Assembly (NCBI RefSeq): GCF_016801865.2
Contig: NC_068938.1
Span: 114,850,615-114,914,614 of the forward strand
DNA: 64,000 nt
Source: Culex pipiens pallens
Taxonomy: Eukaryota > Arthropoda > Insecta > Diptera > Culicidae
Reading direction: 5' to 3'
Made by a program: the position numbers and the translations under genes. Below are positions 22,510-33,749 of this stretch, in pieces (position 1 is the stretch's first letter; each line of letters starts with the position of its first letter). Under the pieces are notes generated by a model. The model searched no databases. It saw only the letters and a list, made by a program, of their open reading frames with translations, and was not told the DNA's origin.

Positions 22510-23228
22510 TAGAGGTGGGCAAAAAAAGAGCGAGCCGCTCAAAGAGCCGGTTCACTGAAAAAAGCGAACGAACCGTGGCTCACAAAAAAAGAACCGCGGT
22601 TCTTTTTTTATCCCCGGTCTTCTGAAAGAACCGTTTCAAGATGATTTTTGAGATTTTTGATATAAATATAATTTATTGAATTTTCAAAACAAAAAATAGT
22701 AGTAAATTTGTTTTTGAGTATTGGAAATGCAATTTCAAAAATGTCAATGCTTATACAAATTAATCCCAATTGATGATGATTTGTTAAAATCTTTCCAAAA
22801 ATTTACTGAATACTGAATATTTTATCGATTCAATCAGAATGTAGAAAAAGTTCACAGAATATTTTCTATAAATAAAATATTAGCATTATTTCAATTCATG
22901 TAGAAATTAATACAATTTTAAAATTACAAGCAACAGCATGTTTGCATTCTAGCATTCTATTATTCGAATGTTTAGGTTCGAGTAGAAATCTTGACATGAA
23001 GACCACCAAGACCTATGATTTTCAAGGGCATCTTCTCGTTTTCAGTTAGATTTTTTTATCAAATAATTTATAAAAGTCCAATGTGTTATAAAATCACACG
23101 ATTGTTAAAAAAAATCTTTTCATCCAAATTTTGAAAAAGAGCGAAAGAGCCGTTCAAAAGAGCGGCTCTTTTTAATGAGCGAACAAAAATGAGCGGCTCC
23201 TTAAAAAGAGCGATTTTGCCCACCTCTA
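22510..23228. mobile_element. hAT-type MITE
   Basis: Both ends read TAGAGGTGGGCAAAA inward, and an exact 8-bp ATTAAAAC flanks them (22502-22509, 23229-23236). The 8-bp duplication and TAGAGGTGGGC terminus fit the hAT superfamily. Subterminal regions are packed with GAGCGGCTC-like motifs, which could be transposase-binding repeats. It has no transposase. It lies 30 bp from the Jockey copy. Confidence 0.9.
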
Positions 23229-23349
23229 ATTAAAACACCCAGATTAGCAGTATTAATAAAACAAAATTGCAATCTGCAGAGAAGCGAGTCAGACATGCGT
23301 CCCTCACACACCAAAAAACTCGATTTAATCCCACCAGGGGTGTGATAGA

Positions 23350-25353
23350 GCCTTTCTTACTAAAGAATATAACTTCGTTCAATTCACAACATCGACTTGA
23401 TACAAAAAATCTTTTGATGAAAGCAAGGTATTATTAATGATGTGTTTTCTCAAAGAAATTGAAAACGCAATTTTCACCAATAGAATATTTTTAATCGTAC
23501 AAATTCTTAGTTAAACAAGCATTTATGACAAACGCAAGCATGGCAAGCTTCCCATGCGCCAGTGACGACGCACACCGCGGTTTTGTTTTTCTAGTTTTGG
23601 TTCGAGCCCAAAAACCAAACAAAGCAGGCGCAAAGCAAAACCGAGTAGACCGCACAGTGGGAAGCTTGCCATTCAGCATTAGGGACCTACATAGGGAAAT
23701 GAAATGTTCTGGGAGAAATTCTAAACACCCAAAGCCATTCAAATTTAAGGTTTAAGAACTTGTAGTATTTTTGTTGTGCTGGCACGTTTCTTGTACCGAA
23801 CTAGCACAAACTTAACAAAAAATATCATTTTAATAAAAACAATAGTTTTACAATGTTTGTAAATGTTGTTAATCTCATTTTTCTGCCCAAAATTATTTTA
23901 AATTGATTCTGACCTTGTTCTTGAATGGTCTTGTTGCTCGATTGGAACCCCGATTTGACAGTTCGATTGGAACCCTGAGAGTAACATTTCGCCTCTCCAT
24001 ATAGGCTCTCTATTCAGCATCTACGAAAGTAAGAGAATCAGAGATAGCTATTTTTACAACCGCACCACTACACACTCCAGCATTGAAAACTTTGAAAAAG
24101 ACATAAAGCATAGAAGCTTCGAAAGCTCCTATTGGAATCCAATGAACTCTGTTAAATAAACTTACGAAATCACGACAAAATGAAGCCTACTTAAGGGGTT
24201 ACATACATGTAAATCGACAAAACAGTCAGAGGTTGGTGTCAGCACACACTTAGTTTCATTTATAATCTGTTTTCAGAGCATTAAAATATGCATTTTCATC
24301 TATTATCAAAACAAATTTCAAGACATTTGGCTGTTTCATTTCCGAGATATAGCTATTTGATGTTAGCAGTTTCAAAAAAACGGGTGCCACGATATCTCAA
24401 CATTTATTTGACCAAATCGGCTCAAAATTTTGGTAAAGACTCGTTAAACTGGTCCTGTGTGCATGACGAATGCCGATTTTCAAAAAGATTATTTTAAAAA
24501 AAGATAAAAATATTTTTGTGTTTTTCATACAAAAAATCGTCAATTTTTGATTTTTGTATTTTTTAAAAAAGCAAAATTTTAAAATTGGGATTCGTCATGC
24601 ACACGGGTTATATCTTGAGAGTCTTCACCCTGAATTTCAGCCAATTTGGTTTATCCCATCTCGAGATATCGTGGCACCCGTAAATCAACTCGGTGTTTCG
24701 AGAAAAACGCTCAGAAAGTTTGACAGTCCGCTTTGCGCACGGCAAAATGTTGAGCTTAAAATTGTCTCTAACTCTATTTAATCATGAAATATCTTCATGA
24801 AACTTTCAGGAGTAATTGAAAATCATCTTTTTAGTGGATTCAATAAATTTTCTGTAATATTAAATTTTGCGATTTTCTACATATATTTAACCCCTTAAAA
24901 GCTATTTTAGCCTTTCGTCAGACGGGAAGTATATGTTGGCCCAGGACTAACCTAAAAAAAGAAGATTTTAGGAGCACACGGGAAACAAATTGTTTGTACC
25001 CGGATGAATGTCCTATGTCACAAATGTTTTTGCATAAACATTGGACAGTTATGCAACAACGGACAGAGCAAAAGAAACCGAAAAGCTCCGATATCTTACA
25101 TGTTGAAGGAAACATCGGTAGACAAGCTACTACAAACGAGTATAAGTCGAGCCAATTCATATATGCGCCAGCATTCTCGCGCCAGTATTCGAAGCTCAAC
25201 TTGACAACTTGGCGACGAAGCGTCGAAAATCAATGCAGTGTGATTTTTTGGCGATTTTTCCGATTAATATTCATGCTGTATCGTCTTATTTACGAAGATG
25301 AAAATGACGTCCAGCCATAAAGTAAAACCTATACCTTTCTTTAGTAAGAAAGG
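23350..25353. mobile_element. TIR element with CCTTTCTTACTAAAGAA ends, copy A
   Basis: The left end has CCTTTCTTACTAAAGAA and the right end TTTCTTTAGTAAGAAAGG. The terminus is itself a short palindrome. It is interrupted by a TTAA-flanked MITE (24195-24894). The part from about 24010 to 25350 corresponds to the minus-strand copy at 60455-61250. A separate inverted pair, GGCAAGCTTCCCA/TGGGAAGCTTGCC, lies at about 23541-23670. No transposase is recognised. Confidence 0.6.
24195..24894. mobile_element. TTAA-flanked MITE
   Basis: The left end reads GGGGTTACATACATGTA; the right end, reverse-complemented, GGGGTTAAATATATGTA. TTAA flanks both (24191-24194, 24895-24898), the target of piggyBac-type transposases. 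The related copy at 60.5-61.25 kb has a single TTAA at 61042-61045 and no insert. Confidence 0.85.
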
Positions 25354-25899
25354 CAAAAAGTAAATCGTTCTAAAAATTGTTCGGGATTGCCGATCGATGT
25401 CAAATTTGTTTCAGATGCTCACTCATGGTCTGTACTATGAATGTAGGAAGAAATTTCGGATAAAATTAGAAACGAAAAATGTTGGCGAAGGTCACCAGGT
25501 GGGCTTTTACCTTTTCTTAGGATTTTTTTTTCTTATGGTACACATAAAAAAATATTTCCGAATTTCCGAATTTATGATGTAACACTTTTGCATGCCATTA
25601 AACATTTAAATTTAAATGCAATTTGATGTAAATTTGCAACAAATTATACGTAAAAACATGATTTTACGTGTGATTCAACCGTTTACGTCGAATCACAACG
25701 TTTGAAAAATTTGGTCAAATAATAAAAAACCATTTTTTCCATGGTTAAAATAATGTCCTTGATGAAATTGGTGAATGATTTCCCATAGTTCTAGCCATAA
25801 TTATCAAAATATAAAAAAAACGGAATCGACGTAACACCTTATAATATGGCCCTCTTAAACCTTGCGGTTTCGTCAACGGATCCACAGGCGTGTATCGTT
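25354..25899. other. AT-rich sequence without recognised gene
   Basis: Only short frames are present and no repeat was identified with confidence. Confidence 0.35.
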
Positions 25900-25995
25900 C
25901 TTTTTGCGACAAGACTCCGCCTCCCGGGTCTGCTAAGTGTGAAAGTATGGGCACGGGGAGAGGGCACCGAATACCTATATTTACACTACACTGTA
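25900..25995 (-). mobile_element. SINE body fragment (tRNA-Val-like family)
   Basis: On the minus strand AAATATAGGTATTCGG, CCCGTGCCCATACTTTCAC and CTTAGCAGACCCGGG follow the order seen in the copy at 17340-17500. The tRNA head is missing. Confidence 0.6.
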
Positions 25996-26039
25996 AATAT
26001 AAAATAATAACAAATTGGGTTATGGATAATTGGTCCAAG

Positions 26040-26200
26040 TATCAAATTGAGGTATTTTAGTTTGGTATCACAGTGTTTTATCAAATTCCTCTCGAACTAT
26101 GGAAAATTGTTGACCAATTGTCAAAAGGTCATTCATTTTGCGCTAAAATGACGGCTCAAAGCGAATGCTTTCATTGACATCTGATTTTATTCCAACCGGG
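26040..26200 (-). repeat. Fragment of the 7856-11668 element family
   Basis: TTTTATCAAATTCCTCTCGAA, TTTTGCGCTAAAATGA and CAAAGCGAATGCTTTCA are the reverse complement of one 226-bp unit. No termini are present. Confidence 0.6.
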
Positions 26201-26907
26201 GGATGTATTGCGTAACGGTACCATGAATTGAACGGCAGTGCTCGCTCTGTGTTACTCTGTGATTGAACCATCAACTTTTTGGTTGTTGAACCGACTTGCT
26301 ACAACCGCGCCATGAACGCTTGATGAATTGTGAGGGACAGAGTGCCAACATATTCATCTCTCTGAAGTGTTGCTCGAGGACGCGTCAGCATCATATGTGT
26401 TGGTGAGAACCGCAGATCGCTGACAAGTTTACACACGGGCAAAATTGATATACATGCATGCTGTAAAATCTGTTTTAAAAGGTTACCCGATAGTGAAGAT
26501 GTGGTGAACAGAGCATGATTGGCTTTTCAAACAATTTAAGAAACTAAGAACATTAATTATTTTTAGGAAGACGAACAATTAAGGAAAATCAGTCATTAAA
26601 ATCGAACCCTGGTGACGAGTACTCAGGCAAACTCGGTTTGCTTTTGAATCTTCATTCGTGTTTGACCTTGAACACTGTTCTATTTTAAACAGGGTTCGTC
26701 GGATTCGCCAAACATTTGTTTGAACCCGTGTTTGAAACAATTGTTGTCACCAGAGTTCAAACTCAAGTTTGAAACTCAGCGTGAACTTGGGTTTGTGTTT
26801 GAACATCCGCACAACACGGAATCAGAAAAGAGTTGCTGTTTGGACGCGGGTGAGAAAATTTGGACAGAAGTTCAAACAATGAACGGTTCGGCCAATGACC
26901 AAGGAAA

Positions 26908-27437
26908 ATGCTTCAAGCGAAAGGTTCAGTACCAAAAGCTGTGAAGAATTTTCTAGAAAATTATGGTTACGACAGCTATGTATCGTTGTTGGCACTCGAA
27001 GATGGCGAGCTGAAACAGCTAGAGGACGAGCACGGGCTGCGTCCGGGTCATATTTCGGCCATCAAAAGCTACCGAACATGCCGAAGCAGCTCGCTACAAA
27101 GTCACCTGTTTCCAATCCAAAGCAGAACTTCCCAGCTGACGATCTCGTCCCGTCATTATTCTAAATTTTCCAGCAACGATTGTCACAATGGGTGAGCATT
27201 GAAGGCATCGAGTCGCACCGTACTACGCAAACCGATGTCTTTAAGGTCAAGATAATCGAGAAGAATCTTGAAAAGAAAATCGGCGTCGATTGTCCATTCT
27301 GTGGCTCCCTCATCATGTTGTTTTTCAAAATGACGGGAGCAGCTTCGTTTAGTGTCATCATCACTAACTACTCCACGCACTACCTGCCAAATCCATTAAA
27401 GCTAGGTAAACGAGAAGAAGTAGAAAAGTTTGCTTAA
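26908..27437 (+). pseudogene. Frameshifted unknown protein with SAM-like segment and CPFC motif
   Basis: Three consecutive frames carry protein-like sequence. The first (26908 to about 27075) encodes FLENYGYDSYVSLLALED and, after a few residues, LRPGHISAIKSY. It is a compact helical segment resembling a SAM domain with its terminal GH-containing helix. A frame change near 27080 leads to PKQLATKSPVSNPKQNFPAD and a stop. A third frame (about 27171-27437) carries QWVSIEGIESH, then VDCPFCGSLIMLFFK and TNYSTHYLPNP, resembling a C-x2-C...H zinc finger, and ends TAA. Synonymous-looking codon usage over 500 bp suggests a former gene. I cannot name the family. An AATAAA lies near 27491. The order suggests one protein broken by two frameshifts; splicing is an alternative. 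Confidence 0.5.
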
Positions 27438-27814
27438 CCCATTCACAAGGAGAAGTTCAGTTTCCATTATGCACCCATGTGCCATGTAGTAATAAAGCCA
27501 TGTACAATTTAAGGTACTTGAAGTTCACGTCCGCGTTTGGGAAGTGCATTACCATTCAGCGATTCCACGTCAAACTAGCAAATCAAATGCTGCTCCGATT
27601 TGGTTTAAATAGTTGGGAGTTCCTTTGCCAAAATAATTTAACATAATTCTTTTGTTTGACTATTAGGGTTGTACTTGCCGAATCAGGGTGGATCAAAAAA
27701 TCGAAAATCTTCACTAAAACTTCTTTTTCAAAAAAACATATTTTCAACAATTAGTCAAACTTAAATGTCACTATTGAAATTTTTTCTCTCTTTCCTGAAA
27801 ATTGCACCAAATAA

Positions 27815-27935
27815 ATAACTCCCCCGTCCTTTGGATTGGTAATCAAAAATGCTAACCACTAGGCCATCGCGACTTGGTGAGCTATGACTGGAATTAGGAA
27901 TACTGTTACCACCATCAACTATATACGCGCTGGGT
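27815..27935 (-). mobile_element. SINE fragment with tRNA-like segment
   Basis: About 97 bp closely match 15353-15450: CCCCCGTCCTTTGGATTGG, GCTAACCACTAGGCCAT and GGAATTAGGAATACTGTTAC. Read on the minus strand, GGCCTAGTGGTTAGC looks like a tRNA D-arm/A-box. Both ends diverge abruptly from the other copy. Confidence 0.7.
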
Positions 27936-28029
27936 CCTTGTCCATTTGACAAGGGTTCGGAAATTCTAAATAACGTTTGAATCCGATTGGTCCAAACGTT
28001 CTTCAGGGCGGGGCTTGTCGACAAAGCTG

Positions 28030-29500
28030 AAGTACCTTGCGCTCGGCTAGCCAACGTAGAATTAGGGACGTGGCGTTACATCGTGCTGCCATCTGGTATT
28101 TTTAAGCGCAAGAGTGGAAAAGTGCTGAGTCATCGTCTAAAAATAGACGGCGTCCTATCTCGCCCAGCAAAATGAAGTCGATAAAGTAGTCGGTTTCAAT
28201 GAGAAAAAGTGGAAATCGTGGTCTAAAAATAGCGACGCCATCCCCCTATGGGTCACCTCGGCAGAGCTAACACCTTCCAAATGCCTATGCGAGTTATTTG
28301 CATGTATAGAATGAGAGCTAAAAATACATGGAAACAACTCAATTTTTAAGAAGCGACCGCGTGGTCCCGTTTGGTTGGTTGCACACACACACACACCCCT
28401 TCCCAGATGTAATATTACCATGATTTTTTTCTATTATACATTTCTATTATACACAAGCATTACCCCGACAAACTTCGTCCTGTCTTTTTTTTCGTATTTG
28501 ACGTTTTTAGCTTGTTGCTTATTCAGCCTCCTGTGATCGAAATTTGATTTTACGAAACTTTTCCCGTACAATCTGCAGATGCTCCGGAATCGGTCCCAGA
28601 GTGGCCAAAGTTATCATATTTTGGCGTAAGAACCTTCCTTGGGCTTATACGAACCCAACGTAACAAAGAGCCCTCGATCCGACGCTCTGTATTAAACTGA
28701 TTCGCGTTCGAACAAAACCGTCAAATTTTTTTATATATACTGCGGACGTCAATACTTAGAGTTCAAGCGCGGTGTTACGACCGCAAGATAATGATCGCAT
28801 GACCGCCGCATGACAACCGCAGAACAAATTTCTGGCTGTTGTCAAAGGTTGCCTTGAGTTTTCAGCTGACTTTTTTTTTAATATTCAAAACAAATCAAGT
28901 TGACAGCCAAATCAACGTAGAATTTCAGTTGTTACCGTTACGACATCAGCAATCCATTTTGCTAACCATCGCTTACGGTTGCAAATAGGAGTAGGGTTTA
29001 TTGCTATAAATTAACGATTTAACTTGTTAGTAGGGCTTCAAGAATTAGGGGTGTTTGTGTTGTTTTGTTTAAAATGATTTGTCATTCGTTAAAATTAAAA
29101 GATTAATTCACAAACATATTACAACAGAGCACAGTTTAGGGAAAAAGATCAAATAAAGCACACGTTACTCGCGAACCGAAGGGAACCATATTTGTAAAAA
29201 CACTATAACAGCACACACGTTGGGGGGGTATACATCGTGACCCAAAAAGGGAGATTGCCAGTTGGATTAAGGGCATGCATGGGAGAAGGAAAAAGGGAAT
29301 AAAAGAGGTTTTGTGGCGAGAGCGAGCCAACAATTGATCTTGGGTTCACTGATTAGGCCTTTTCCACACCAACTACTGATCGAACCACATCGTCATCCCG
29401 TCATCAAGTGATTAAGTGCATATCTATACCTACTGCGTTGTGAGAAGTGGAAAAGTTGCTTCCACTGGAGAAAGCAATTGTATCAGGTATAATTAACAAA
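28030..29500. other. Sequence without recognised gene
   Basis: A paired motif, GTCTAAAAATAGACGGCGTC and GTCTAAAAATAGCGACGCC, occurs near 28133 and 28222. CAGATGTAATATTACCATGA near 28404 recurs inverted near 32274-32294, indicating an unclassified dispersed repeat. No gene is supported. Confidence 0.4.
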
Positions 29501-30402
29501 AAACTGTAAACCCCAAGTGTGATCCCCCAAATTCCTGGCCAGCTCGCTAACCTCTCCCTTCTACGTGCACGGTTGGTCCCTCAGGGCCCGTAATTACCAA
29601 TTTGAGTCCACGATAGCACGTTCATTGGACCACTAGCCCCAGAAGGGCAGACCGGACTCTAGAAGCCGCGCGAACAGCTCCGCCGTCGGATAGCCTCGTC
29701 CCGCCGCTGGCAGGACGACCGACGCATCCCAAGCTGTTGGTGGATCGCTTGCCTAGGGAAACCGCATGTACCTCGGCGACAAAAGCGATCACCCACGAGG
29801 TCCAGGTAGCAGCTCGATGACCGGCGATTGGCGACAGCACGTACGCCGCCGGTGACACCCAACAACGCCAGTTTCGGCCCCACCGTAGCCGAAAGACCGC
29901 CACGAGTTCCAGCAAGCGGCCTCGAGAAGGCCAAGTTCAGCCGACGACGAAGCGCACGTGGCATCGTGCACCGTGCACCACAACTCCAGCACCAGGCCGT
30001 CCAGATCGCAGAATCGACAGGCCGAGAACGGCCGACTTCGCACCGCACGTGGCCTCCCACCGGCCAACCGCAGAAGCCGCCATTTTCAAGAAGCCGCCAG
30101 CATGCCCCCCGCAACGCACACACACACGCCCACAGTGAGTAAAATAAAAACCGTCTAAAAGTGATAATTACAGGGTTTGTCCTTTTGATTATCCGAGCCG
30201 CCTTGCAAATTAGAGCTCCTTGCTTTGAAAACCACGCCAGTCGCGCAAAAGAGGCCCCGAGCCCACCCCTGTCCGCTCGTGGCTCTAAGACCAACCGGCA
30301 GGGGCGTCTTAAGGGCCTCCTGGCCCAGAGGGTACGTTGTCCCGTAGTAATAAAGTTCAATTTGCTGATTTTTTTCACTGCGGTAGTTAGGCGGCTATAA
30401 TA
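29500..30402 (+). other. GC-rich island, possible exon or solo-LTR remnant
   Basis: This block is much more GC-rich than its surroundings. It has an open plus-strand frame at 29828-30142, a donor-like GTGAGTAAAAT near 30135, an acceptor-like ATTACAG near 30168, and a TAATAAAG polyadenylation-like signal near 30349. A TATA-like AATAAAAG lies upstream near 29300. The implied intron would be only about 39 nt, unusually short. A TGTTACGACCGC near 28772 could be an LTR start, but I found no matching end or duplication. The function is unknown. Confidence 0.3.
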
Positions 30403-30409
30403 TCCTGTC

Positions 30410-32837
30410 AGTCACAGGGAAGGAGAAACGTGATTTTATCTCGCAATAAGCAATATATAGATTGGGTTTCAAAACTGGAACTGCATAACTATCACGGAGA
30501 TAAAAGAGTTCTCAAAATCGTGAACAAGCGTTCATGAAAATGAGAACCACGAACAAAGTGCTCAAATTTCATGGTACGTTTTTCAGATTTTTGTTTACAT
30601 TATTTACTGTATCTTTTAACTGGTGTAACCAAATTAGTTGAAACTTGGAGCGTTTGTTAAGCGATAGTATACGAACCGATTGCTTCCAAAAGTTTGGCTC
30701 TATCATTCATAGTTTTGAAATTATTTACCAACAAACTTTAGAAATCAATTTTCTCTAAAAGTACGAAATGATCGTTGTCACAAGATAGCACACAACTGAC
30801 GATTTGTTATAAATTAACAGCTGTATTGGAAGGGACCATTCGAAAATCAAGTTACGCATGCCCTCTTTTCAGCACCCAGAGGATGATTTTCAAATTCAAA
30901 TACAAATTTATAGGAAAGTTTCAGGTTTTTCTCAATGAAGAATTTGAAATTATCTACCTGTATATAGGTTTATTGATACCTTAATCACATTCAAAATTAT
31001 CATTAATCGCTGAATCCAAATCCAATTGAAAAATTATTCTTTAAATTGCCCTTTTAAATTGAATGACCCAACGCATAATACTCCTTCACTATATACAGAG
31101 GATCCTAGGTACGGATCTGCTACCAGAGATACAGCATCCATCCTGGCTTTGGTCATGTCTGGGGGTGGATCGGAGTGGGTTGGTCAAAGGGGGAGGAAGG
31201 ACCCAAGCGGACCCAAGTTTTATCGATATGCACCGTGGGAGTAGGTATTTGAAACCAAAAACTGGAAAACACAATTAGGGATTTATAATCAGAAACACAC
31301 GCCCGGGACCGGGACTGTGCGGTGGCCACCGGCCATGTACCAGGAAGGACAGCTTAGCGCCCCGAGGGAAGGAGGCTCCTGCTCGCAACCCGCTTTTCCG
31401 GTCGGTGCAGGTGTGAAAACTGAATGCCAAACTTGTTCACCTTATTTATGAATATTATCGGATTATGCAAAAGTGAGAGGAAATAAAGGTAACTAGGTTT
31501 CTCTTTATCACCGACGATTCATGTTAAAAGTTTGGCTGCTTGAAAAGTTGTTTTTCGGCGAGACTGTTGGCAAACAACAACAATAACAGCTCCGAAAAAA
31601 AACTTGTTTCAATCGAGTTTTCGACGGGACGCGCTGAAGAGGAATTTTCATGCAGATTCAGCTGTGGGTTTAAACCGTATGCATTGCAGCAATTGGGGAA
31701 TATCACACGATATTGGATTCATGATAGTCATTGTTCAGAAAGCACAGTTTAAAATTTTATTAGAAATCAACTTCTTTTTTGTGGTATCAAAAAGAAATTT
31801 TAATTTAGGCGCCGATTTAAAGTTAAATTAAGGACCAGATAGGCTAAATTAAGTCTAACATTTACCTAAGAAGAGCAAAACTTCAAGTTGTGAGCAAAGG
31901 ATGCTTGTGGAATATGATTCTTGAAAACACGTTAATGCTACAAGTGCTAGTCGAATGATGGCATAGAGAGCATCAGAATAAGTCACGTGGAAAAATTTAA
32001 TGAACTCTCCAACGTGTGTGCCGGGAAACGAACGTTCTGTGTGATTCGTTGCCCTTCGTTTCACACCGTGCTCACACCTGCCGGAGCAGTTCTCGTGCGC
32101 TGCAAAGGACCATGTCAGACTGGGAGAAAATATTTGCCATCATAGCGGAGATATGTCATCAGAGGATGTTACTTTATTTGAGATCTTGCTTTTCCCAAAA
32201 ATATGAAAAATTAAAATATAATTTGAAAATTTGCTCTAATCACTTTTCAGTGATCTGCACCGAAAAAAAGAAATCATGGTAATATTACATCTGAAAAAAA
32301 TGTGTATAAAATTGGACGCCCGATTTAATGGTGTACTCTGAAATAGAAATGCATAAAAAAAGTACAAAAATAGTTTTAAAATCACTACCATTTTTAGTTA
32401 CTCAACTGTTAAAAATCGTGAGACGTGTCATTTCATGAAAATTTTATTGTCTTTAAGAGTCTGGAATAACCCAGAAAGGTTTTTTTTATTTAGAACAACA
32501 ATTTATTTTTAAATGAATTGTTCGATTTACGTATGCGCTGATGCGTTTAGACGAGGTGGATTTGTGTCTCTATTAGAGAGTGTCCTCTGACACAGCTAGA
32601 GGGGCTTTTCTCCACCTCCAAATAAAAACAAAGCAAAATTACGTTTTTTTTTGTAACTTTGCAGGGGTAAAGTAAGAGTGTGCGAATGTTCTACAAAGTT
32701 GTAGAAAAGACAAAAAAAAAGTCATGTTAAAACATAAGAGGTTTGCATGTATTCTTTACGAATTATCAGAATTTTTTGGAAAAGTTTTTGAAGTTGTTGA
32801 TTTACAACATTTGAACAGTTTTTTTTTATTTAAGGTA
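30410..32837. other. Low-repeat sequence without recognised gene
   Basis: Frames are short. A locally GC-rich patch lies near 31290-31420. Nothing specific is supported. Confidence 0.35.
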
Positions 32838-33456
32838 CCGTAAACTGGGGTGACTTTGATAGCCCGGGGTGACTTTGATAGGTTTTTCAAATGCCCGTCA
32901 AATTAATATCTAAACATTTTTGAGAATTTTGAGTATGCAAACATTAAAAAATCGCTCTACAGCTTTGCCTTGGCGTTCTCGATTGCGAGATTTCTAATAG
33001 AAACTAGGTGTCCGAAGGCTTGATTGTTGAGGCAATTGCAAACCTCTTTTACACCTTAGCTTCCATCCACCCCGGGATTCGAACTGACGACCTTTGGATT
33101 GTGAGTCCAACTGCCTACCAGCGAATCCACCGAGACAGGACCCAGGGAGACGACTCCTACACCTGGACTGAGCTAACGACCTAACACCTCTAGGTTAGAC
33201 CGGGGCCAACATTTACTTCCCCATCCGACATAAGGCGTGATCAGACAAATCTCGTCTTAAAATTTGCCACCGGGACCTTTTGGGATCAAACCCAGGCCGA
33301 CTGGGTGTGAGGCAACCACGCTTACCTACACCACGGTCCCGAAACATTAAGGGATAGCTTATTATCCAACATATATGCAAAAATATGACTGTTACATTGG
33401 ATGTATCAAAATTAGTGGCCAAATCAAATTTCTATCAAAGTCACCCCAGTTTACGG
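32838..33456. mobile_element. MITE with CCGTAAACTGGGGTGACTTT termini
   Basis: Both ends read CCGTAAACTGGGGTGACTTT inward, with TA outside (32836-32837, 33457-33458). The left end carries a second copy of GGGGTGACTTTGATAG. A dimeric SINE is inserted inside (32948-33341), so the original MITE was about 220 bp. Confidence 0.85.
32948..33341 (-). mobile_element. Dimeric tRNA-derived SINE, minus strand
   Basis: AAACATTAA flanks both sides (32939-32947, 33342-33350). On the minus strand the 5' half has a tRNA-like head with B-box-like GGGTTTGATCC. The middle has GTCGGATGGGGAAGTAAATG. A second tRNA-like unit follows, with TTGGACTCACAATCCAA and GTTCGAATCCC, then a tail including GCCTTCGGACACCTAG. 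Dimeric tRNA heads are rarer than single ones. Relatives are at 37793-38189 and 54012-54330. Confidence 0.8.
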
Positions 33457-33749
33457 TACATTAAAACTTATGTTTTTATTTGCTCTACAACTTTGCAGAA
33501 CATTGGTACACTCTTAAAAGTAATTCTGCAAAGAAAAAACACGTTATTTAGAATGATTTTTTTGTTCTGAATTAAAAATGACCTCTCGGAGTTATTTCAG
33601 ATTAAAAACTAACTTAATCCACCTATGTCGTTGGTGCCTTCCTCACTTTTTTTTCCAAAAATAGGTTTGGACACAAATTTCGTCTAATTTCGTTAAGTTT
33701 TGGAATACAAAAAAACACACATATTACTCAAGGGCTCATAAGTGGCATC

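Noticed and set aside
29659..30378. 239-codon minus-strand frame
   Set aside because: It lies in the GC-rich island where long frames arise by chance, overlaps several others, is rich in Cys, Arg and Trp, and has no motif.
28772..30402. Solo LTR starting TGTTACGACC
   Set aside because: No convincing 3' terminus or matching flanking duplication, and no second copy in the window. Kept only as an alternative for the GC-rich island.
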